The notes beneath the pieces are model-generated. The model had not been told where the DNA came from, ran no database searches, and saw only the letters and a program-made list of their open reading frames with translations. Both the position numbers and the translations under genes were made by a program. Below, piece after piece: positions 58,577 to 64,000 of a stretch of DNA of 64,000 bases. Origin of the DNA: Mallotus nudiflorus (taxonomy: Eukaryota > Streptophyta > Magnoliopsida > Malpighiales > Euphorbiaceae); NCBI GenBank assembly GCA_947683625.1, contig CANTUR010000039.1:1-64000 (forward strand), given 5' to 3'. Each line of letters opens with the position of its first letter. Position 1 is the stretch's first letter.

Positions 58577-61500
58577 TTCCCCCTTTCTTCAAAAGGATTT
58601 GTCCTCAAATCAGCTCCATCATCTTTATCACCTAAATCAAACAAAGACAAGTCACTAACATTAAATGTAGCACTAACATTGCCATACTCACTTGGAAGTT
58701 CTAGCTTGTAGGCATTGTTGTTGATGCGTTGAAGCACTTTAAAAGGACCATCTCCTCTTGGCATAAGCTTTGATTTCCTTTGGTTAGGAAATCTTTCCTT
58801 CCTCAAGTGCACCCACACCCAATCTCCGGGCTCAAAAATGACTTGCTTCCTCCCCTTGTTGTGTTGCTTTTCATATTGGAGTGTCTTCTTCTCAATGTTT
58901 GCACGCACCCTCTCATGCAAAGTCTTGATGAACTCAGCTTTTTGTTTCCCCTCTAGATTAGCTTTGTCCAATGGCAATGGTAGCAAATCTAATGGAGTCA
59001 TTGGGTTGAATCCATACACAACTTCAAATGGTGAGCAATTTGTTGAACCATGCACACTCCTATTGTAAGCAAATTCCACATGTGGCAAACATTCTTCCCA
59101 ATTTTTCAGATTTCTTTGGATGACAGCCCTCAAAAGTGTTGAAAGTGTCCTATTGACCACCTCCGTTTGTCCATCTGTTTCTGGATGACAAGTTGTAGAA
59201 TACAAAAGCTTTGTCCCCATCTTTCCCCAAAGAGTCTTCCAAAAGTGACTTAGGAATTTGACATCCCTATCACTCACAATGGTCCTTGGCACTCCATGTA
59301 GCCTAACAATCTCCTTGAAGAATAGATTGGCAATATGGGTTGCATCATCCGTCTTGTGACATGGAATGAAATGTGCCATTTTGCTAAACCTGTCCACAAC
59401 AACAAAAATGGAATCTCTCCCTCCCTTGGACCTAGGTAATCCTAAAACAAAATCCATAGAAATGTCTACCCAAGGTTCATTTGGTATGGTAAGAGGTGTA
59501 TACAAACCATGAGGCATTGCTTTGGATTTGGCTTGTTTGCAAGTAATGCATTTCTCACAAATTCTCTTAACATCCCTTTTCATGTGTGGCCAAAAGAAAT
59601 GGTCACCCAACACATCCAAAGTTTTCTTAATCCCAAAATGCCCCATTAAACCTCCGCTATGTGCCTCTCTCACAAGTAACTCTCTTAAAGAACTTTGTGG
59701 CACACACAATTTGTTTTCCCGAAAAAGAAAACCATCAAACTTATAGAACTTATCAAAACCCCCTTTCTCACATGCCCCATAAACATTAGAAAAATCAGGA
59801 TCATTAGAATAAAGATCTTTGATGTATTCAAATCCTAATAATTTTGCATCAAGTTTAGAGATCAAGGCATACCTTCTTGACAATGCATCGGCCACCACAT
59901 TTTCTTTCCCTTGCTTGTACTTAATGATGTACGAAAAGGATTCAATGAATTCCACCCATTTTGCATGTCTCTTGTTGAGCTTTCCTTGTCCTTTGAGATA
60001 CTTCAAGGACTCATGGTCAGTGTGAATTATGAATTCTTTGTAACCAAGGTAATGCTGCCATGTCCTTAGAACTCTCACCAATGCATAGAACTCCTTGTCA
60101 TATGTAGGGTAGTTTAGACTTGCTCCACTTAGCTTTTCGCTAAAGAATGCTATGGGCTTGCCTTCTTGCATCAAAACTCCTCCAATACCTATGCCACTTG
60201 CATCACACTCAATCTCAAAAGGTTTAGTAAAATTTGGCAAAGATAACAAGGGTGCAGAACTTAATTTGTCTTTTAGCAAGTTAAAAGCCTCATCTTGTTC
60301 AATTCCCCACTTAAAACCAACATTCTTTTTGATGCATTCAGTTAAAGGTGCAGCTATGGTAGAAAATTTTTTAATGAACCTTCTATAAAAGCTAGCTAAA
60401 CCATGAAAGCTTCTTGCATCACTTACACTTGTGGGTGTTGGCCATTCTCTAATTACTTTTACCTTTTCTTGATCAACATGAATGCCCTTGTCATTGACAA
60501 TATATCCAAGAAAAGTAACTTCATTAGTGCAAAAACAACATTTCTTTAGATTAGCATACAACTTCTCTTCTCTAAGCACATCAAAAACACAAGTCAAATG
60601 TTGTACATGCTCATCTAAATTTTTGCTATAAACCAAGATATCATCAAAATAGACAACAACAAATTTGCCTATGAATGCTCTTAAAACATGATTCATCAAT
60701 CTCATGAAAGTGCTTGGTGCATTAGTTAAACCAAAAGGCATTACTAACCACTCATATAAACCATGTTTAGTTTTAAAAGCTGTTTTCCATTCATCACCTT
60801 CTCTCATTCTAATTTGATGATAACCAGATTTCAAATCAATTTTTGAAAACAAATATGAACCATGCAATTCATCCAACATGTCATCTAGCCTAGGAATGGG
60901 ATGTCTATACTTCACCGTGATTTTGTTGATGGCACGACAATCAACACACATCCTCCAAGTTCCATCTTTCTTAGGCACTAACAAGACGGGTACGGCACAT
61001 GGACTCATGCTTTCACGAACATAACCCTTCTCCATAAGCTCACTCACTTGCTTTTGGATTTCCTTGGTCTCCTCCGGATTACATCTATATGCTGGTCTAT
61101 TTGGAATGCTTACTCCGGGTATGAAATCAATTTGGTGCTCAATGCCTCTTTTAGGTGGCAAACCATTTGGAATTTCTTCTGGGAATAAATCTTCATAAAC
61201 CTGCAAAAGATCAACAACAACACTAGGCAAACCATTGGTTATTTCGTTAGAAATATGCAAAATCTCCTTGTACATAAGTACAAGCATGTGTTGCCTCAAA
61301 AGCATAGCTTCCTTCACATCACTCATTTTTGCATAAACACTCATTTTTCTTTCATTTGAACCTTCCTTGTTTTCTCTCACCATGTGTTTCCCATTTTGGT
61401 CAAGAGAATTGGAATTTTTAGGTTCACTCATCTCACCTTTTTCTTTACTCTCAAAGGTTTCCCTTCCCAAAGAATTTCCCAATGAAGAACCCATTTCTTC

Positions 61501-62301
61501 ATATTGTTGCTTGATGCGCATTTGGTCTTCAAAAATCTGTTTTGGGGTTAATGGTCCAAGGTTAAACCTTTTTCCATCCATAGTCAAAGTATACATATTT
61601 TTGAATCCATCATGATTAGCCCTTCTATCATATTGCCAAGGTCTCCCCAACAACATATGTCCGGCCAACATTGGTAACACATCACACAACACCTCATCCT
61701 TATATCTACCAATTTGAAAAGAAATTAGAACTTGCTTATTTACCTTTACAACTCCACTTTCATTAAGCCATTGCAACTTGTATGGTCTTGGGTGCTTGGT
61801 AGTAGGCAACTTCAATTTCTCCACTAGCAAAGTGCTTGCTACATTAGTACAACTTCCACTATCCACAATCATGTTGCACAACTTGTTAGAAATCAAACAA
61901 TGAGTATGAAACAAATTTTCCCTTTGCTCCCTATGGACATCATGTTTATTTTGCAAACTCAATGTTCTTTGAACAACAAGATTATCTCCCTTAGCACATT
62001 CAACATCACTACAATCTTCTAAAGAAGGCATATCATTATCACTATCCCCCTCACTCTCTGATTCAATATCACCATCCCTTAGAATCATAGCTTTCTTATT
62101 TGGACATTCCCTAGCAATGTGTCCATGACCCAAACACTTAAAACATTTGATTCCCCTAGTTTGGGCTGGTTGATTCTCACCCTTTCCCTTATTACCCAAG
62201 TCAATTTTAGGTTTATTTTCTTCCACTTTTGACTTGTTAAAAGGTTTATCATCCTTTTCCCCCAAGAAGTTTTCCAAGAAGAAGAAGAACCCACATTTGG
62301 T
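58375..62301 (-). CDS. pol: Element II Pol polyprotein (zinc knuckle, protease, RT, RNase H, integrase)
   Basis: The frame is open from 62301, just after a stop at 62302-62304. Numbering from the TTG at 62277 gives 1,300 residues. A CCHC knuckle lies at 45-58, the protease Asp-Ser-Gly at 139-141 and LLGRPW at 209-214. RT spans about 395-600 with YFDD at 543-546. RNase H has Asp692, Glu729 and Asp754. Integrase has a zinc site (His873, His880, Cys910, Cys913), catalytic Asp942, Asp1003 and Glu1039 (35-residue spacing), and GPF at 1177-1179. Residues 1230-1234 (EERGN) are encoded by the polypurine tract, and 1235-1300, including GPITRSKSKKLQEAI, lie inside the 3' LTR. I see no clear chromodomain. 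There is no ATG near the start, so expression needs a -1 shift from gag, or the frame offset is a defect or an error. Confidence 0.93.
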   Translation of the reverse strand, partial: TKCGFFFFLENFLGEKDDKPFNKSKVEENKPKIDLGNKGKGENQPAQTRGIKCFKCLGHGHIARECPNKKAMILRDGDIESESEGDSDNDMPSLEDCSDVECAKGDNLVVQRTLSLQNKHDVHREQRENLFHTHCLISNKLCNMIVDSGSCTNVASTLLVEKLKLPTTKHPRPYKLQWLNESGVVKVNKQVLISFQIGRYKDEVLCDVLPMLAGHMLLGRPWQYDRRANHDGFKNMYTLTMDGKRFNLGPLTPKQIFEDQMRIKQQYEEMGSSLGNSLGRETFESKEKGEMSEPKNSNSLDQNGKHMVRENKEGSNERKMSVYAKMSDVKEAMLLRQHMLVLMYKEILHISNEITNGLPSVVVDLLQVYEDLFPEEIPNGLPPKRGIEHQIDFIPGVSIPNRPAYRCNPEETKEIQKQVSELMEKGYVRESMSPCAVPVLLVPKKDGTWRMCVDCRAINKITVKYRHPIPRLDDMLDELHGSYLFSKIDLKSGYHQIRMREGDEWKTAFKTKHGLYEWLVMPFGLTNAPSTFMRLMNHVLRAFIGKFVVVYFDDILVYSKNLDEHVQHLTCVFDVLREEKLYANLKKCCFCTNEVTFLGYIVNDKGIHVDQEKVKVIREWPTPTSVSDARSFHGLASFYRRFIKKFSTIAAPLTECIKKNVGFKWGIEQDEAFNLLKDKLSSAPLLSLPNFTKPFEIECDASGIGIGGVLMQEGKPIAFFSEKLSGASLNYPTYDKEFYALVRVLRTWQHYLGYKEFIIHTDHESLKYLKGQGKLNKRHAKWVEFIESFSYIIKYKQGKENVVADALSRRYALISKLDAKLLGFEYIKDLYSNDPDFSNVYGACEKGGFDKFYKFDGFLFRENKLCVPQSSLRELLVREAHSGGLMGHFGIKKTLDVLGDHFFWPHMKRDVKRICEKCITCKQAKSKAMPHGLYTPLTIPNEPWVDISMDFVLGLPRSKGGRDSIFVVVDRFSKMAHFIPCHKTDDATHIANLFFKEIVRLHGVPRTIVSDRDVKFLSHFWKTLWGKMGTKLLYSTTCHPETDGQTEVVNRTLSTLLRAVIQRNLKNWEECLPHVEFAYNRSVHGSTNCSPFEVVYGFNPMTPLDLLPLPLDKANLEGKQKAEFIKTLHERVRANIEKKTLQYEKQHNKGRKQVIFEPGDWVWVHLRKERFPNQRKSKLMPRGDGPFKVLQRINNNAYKLELPSEYGNVSATFNVSDLSLFDLGDKDDGADLRTNPFEERGNDVNPSSKPKEIQDPLIVQEGPITRSKSKKLQEAILGLIKDIWKAHEFQPNKASMEAQGIIFNLFLC
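58577..58590 (-). other. Polypurine tract of Element II
   Basis: The minus strand reads GAAGAAAGGGGGAA directly before the LTR start TGATG, identical to Element I. Confidence 0.85.
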
Positions 62302-63131
62302 TTAGAATCATACCTCTTTCCTTTCAATTGCCTTTCCACTTTCATGGCCAAATTCACCATATCTTCAATCTCCACATAATGTTGCAAATCAACAACATCA
62401 GCAATGTTTTTGTTTAGCCCTCTCAAGAACCTTGCCATGGTAGCTTCACGATCTTCTACCACATTTGCTCTAATCATAGCCTTCTCCATTTCTTTGTGAT
62501 ACTCCTCAACACTCATAGATCCTTGAATTAGAGTTTGTAACCTTTGATGAAGCTCTCTATAGTAATGGCTTGGAACAAACCTCTTTCTCATGATTTGCTT
62601 CATTTCCCTCCAAGACTCCACGGGTCTTTCTTCATATCTACGTCTTTCCTTGCAAAATTGATCCCACCAAACAATTGCATAATCACTAAACTCAACAGCA
62701 GCAAGTTTTACCTTTTTCTCCTCCGAATAATTGTGACATTCGAAGATGAGTTCCACTTTCCTCTCCCATTCAAGGTACACATCTGGATCATTTCTTCCTT
62801 GGAATGAAGGAATCTTCATTTTGATGCTTCTAAGGTTGCGATCAACATCATCTTTAGGATGTCCTCTCCTAGCTTGTCTCCTAGGATTGATTTGTTGTCC
62901 CACCAAGGTGACTTGATCATCATCCAATTCATCCTCTCCTTCATAGTCCTCTTGGTCAATTGGTGGACGTCTCCTTTCTTTAGGCTCTCCTTGTAATTGG
63001 TTAAGGATGCCATCATGCCTCTCCAATTTCTCATTGACTCCTGCCATCATGTTAAACATTCTTTCGAATTGTTGTTGCATAGCTTGAATCACATGATCAT
63101 TTGTAGAAGAAGAACTTGTGTCTTTTGACAT
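62085..63131 (-). CDS. gag: Element II Gag
   Basis: This encodes 348 residues from MSKDTSSSS; the frame is open 18 codons further up, but that MRLFFF start lies in the leader and the homologous Element III protein starts at the equivalent MSNQG. Residues 14-48 are Gln/Glu/Met-rich and probably helical, 50-95 highly charged, and 107-270 form the retrotransposon capsid (IPSFQGRNDPDVYLEWE, IVWWDQF, RKRFVPSHYYREL, EEYHKEMEKAM, ARFLRGLNKNI). From about residue 288 the frame leaves the family sequence: the true continuation (GEKDDKPFNKSK... and the zinc knuckle) is in the pol frame, one base back. A G5 run at the switch point (62259-62263) is where a lost G would explain the offset. Confidence 0.9.
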   Translation of the reverse strand: MSKDTSSSSTNDHVIQAMQQQFERMFNMMAGVNEKLERHDGILNQLQGEPKERRRPPIDQEDYEGEDELDDDQVTLVGQQINPRRQARRGHPKDDVDRNLRSIKMKIPSFQGRNDPDVYLEWERKVELIFECHNYSEEKKVKLAAVEFSDYAIVWWDQFCKERRRYEERPVESWREMKQIMRKRFVPSHYYRELHQRLQTLIQGSMSVEEYHKEMEKAMIRANVVEDREATMARFLRGLNKNIADVVDLQHYVEIEDMVNLAMKVERQLKGKRYDSKPNVGSSSSWKTSWGKRMINLLTSQKWKKINLKLTWVIRERVRINQPKLGESNVLSVWVMDTLLGNVQIRKL

Positions 63132-63798
63132 GATTGTAAAACCTAAAATTTTAACAAAAGAAAATAGAAAAAAAAACAATCTCACAACACTCCCTCACGT
63201 GTTTCACTCAAAATTTATATATACCACTCGTGTTTACACTCAATTTTGGCTTTTTCTCTAATGATCTCACACTCTTGCCTTTTACCTCTCAAATTTGCCT
63301 TTTGATTTCTTAGATTAACTAAGTTTCTCAATCAAACAAAATTCAAGAATGTAGTAATCAATGATAAAAAATAAGGTAGGCTAACAAGAAAATAATAAGG
63401 TAGGCTTAAAGAAAAGAACAATTTGTAACAAATAGGCTAATAGAAATGAAAAACAAAGATAGATTATCAAAGAACACAAAGAGACAGAATTATAAAGATA
63501 GATCTCAATGGAATATGAAGAGTCAATTTTTTTTTAATGTAAACTGAGATATAACATAGGAATATCAAAGATAACATATACTTTTTTTTTATGGACGAAT
63601 TTTTTTTTTTTTTTTTTATGGACGAATTTTTTTTTTTTTTTTTGATATCTGCAAACAAAATCTTGAGATAAGAAGAATAAAGATAAAAAAAATAACAAGA
63701 ATAATAGATAGCAAGAAAGGTGCAAAATATAAGATGAACACAAGATATTGAGAACTAAAAGATAGTTTTGGATATGCAAACCTCAATCTTGAGCCAAT
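63132..63798 (-). other. Element II 5' leader
   Basis: Non-coding leader, nearly identical to that of Element I. It contains the hairpin motif at 63186-63203 and two ATGGACGAATT plus T-run repeats at about 63590-63645. Confidence 0.75.
63186..63203 (-). promoter_or_regulatory. Conserved gag-leader hairpin motif, Element II copy
   Basis: On the minus strand, AACAC, loop GTGAGGGA, GTGTT, 55 bp before the gag start, with AAACACGAGTGG upstream. It is identical in core to Element I. Confidence 0.6.
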
Positions 63799-63810
63799 GC
63801 TCTGATACCA
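63799..63810 (-). other. Primer binding site of Element II (initiator tRNA-Met)
   Basis: The minus strand reads TGGTATCAGAGC, four bases from the LTR at 63815. Confidence 0.92.
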
Positions 63811-63814
63811 CTTA

Positions 63815-64000
63815 TGATGGGAATTGTAGGTTTCATCAATTAACTCCCCAATAGCAAGAATACTATGATAAGTTAAATTGAAAGAAAACTAGAAATTACC
63901 AATTTAATCCACAAATTCGGATCGTTCAAAGATTGAAGTAAGAAGATAGATGCTACTTAACCCCTTTACCAACAAGGATAAAGATACTAAGATAGACTTT
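63815..64000 (-). repeat. Element II 5' LTR (LTR-c), truncated by the window end
   Basis: The first 186 bp from TGATGGGAATTG match LTR-a and LTR-b with no difference I can see. The remaining ~639 bp lie outside the window. Confidence 0.93.

Larger units (their letters stand above)
57752..64000 (-). mobile_element. Element II: full-length copy of the Element I family, runs off the window
   Basis: On the minus strand: 3' LTR 57752-58576, PPT 58577-58590, pol 58375-62301, gag 62085-63131, leader 63132-63798, PBS 63799-63810, and 5' LTR from 63815 to beyond the window. If the last LTR is also 825 bp, the element ends at 64639 and is 6,888 bp long. All catalytic motifs are present and no in-frame stop interrupts either gene. 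The one defect or peculiarity is that gag and pol are in different frames. Confidence 0.94.

Noticed and set aside
62230..62280. Classical -1 slippery heptamer at the gag-pol overlap
   Set aside because: No X-XXY-YYZ heptamer is in the gag frame; the G5 run with A4 is only a weak candidate, and a one-base loss is simpler.

Overview
This is nuclear DNA from a plant, probably an angiosperm; I cannot name the species. The evidence is a long AT-rich satellite array next to nested Ty3/gypsy LTR retrotransposons. The retrotransposons have plant-style initiator-tRNA-Met primer binding sites and RT/integrase sequences resembling the CRM (centromeric) lineage. I see no host gene, tRNA, rRNA or CRISPR array. 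Every base belongs either to the satellite or to a retrotransposon.

Region 1 (1-41519) is one uninterrupted satellite array. The basic unit is about 335 bp, itself a dimer of two diverged, near-nucleosome-length halves (167 + 168 bp). Three unit types, A, B and C (B is about 325 bp), alternate as A-B-C (995 bp), as A-(B/C hybrid) (about 670 bp) or as a shortened A-B-C (911 bp). These blocks are themselves repeated as longer higher-order repeats of 2.34 kb and 2.67 kb. There are also very recent tandem duplications of 669 bp and 1,666 bp. The first 6.4 kb, beyond about 1.3 kb, carries dozens of single-base indels that are almost absent from the next 35 kb.

Region 2 (41520-64000) is a nest of LTR elements. 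Elements I and II belong to one family (6,888 bp each, minus strand) and share a central LTR, giving LTR-internal-LTR-internal-LTR. Element I was split by Element III (45882-56045, minus strand, 797-bp LTRs, TSD CCCTA). Element III was split in turn by Element IV (47469-50437, plus strand, 784/783-bp LTRs, TSD ATGAG). Removing IV and then III restores continuous sequence at each level, so the order of insertion is satellite, then I/II, then III, then IV. Element II has a complete set of gag, protease, RT, RNase H and integrase domains, but gag and pol are in different frames. Element I is the same element with nonsense mutations. Element III has an intact gag-protease but a broken pol despite nearly identical LTRs. 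Element IV is a gag-only, non-autonomous element.

The most interesting signals are: (1) the Element IV LTR carries an almost perfect ten-pentamer heat-shock-element array followed directly by ten W-box cores, which suggests a stress-inducible retrotransposon; (2) all three families, including the gag-only one, share a short hairpin-forming leader motif upstream of gag, a candidate packaging or trans-mobilisation signal; (3) pol runs into the 3' LTR and the polypurine tract itself encodes a conserved peptide; (4) the nucleosome-scale dimeric satellite with nested higher-order repeats and CRM-like insertions looks like centromeric chromatin DNA.
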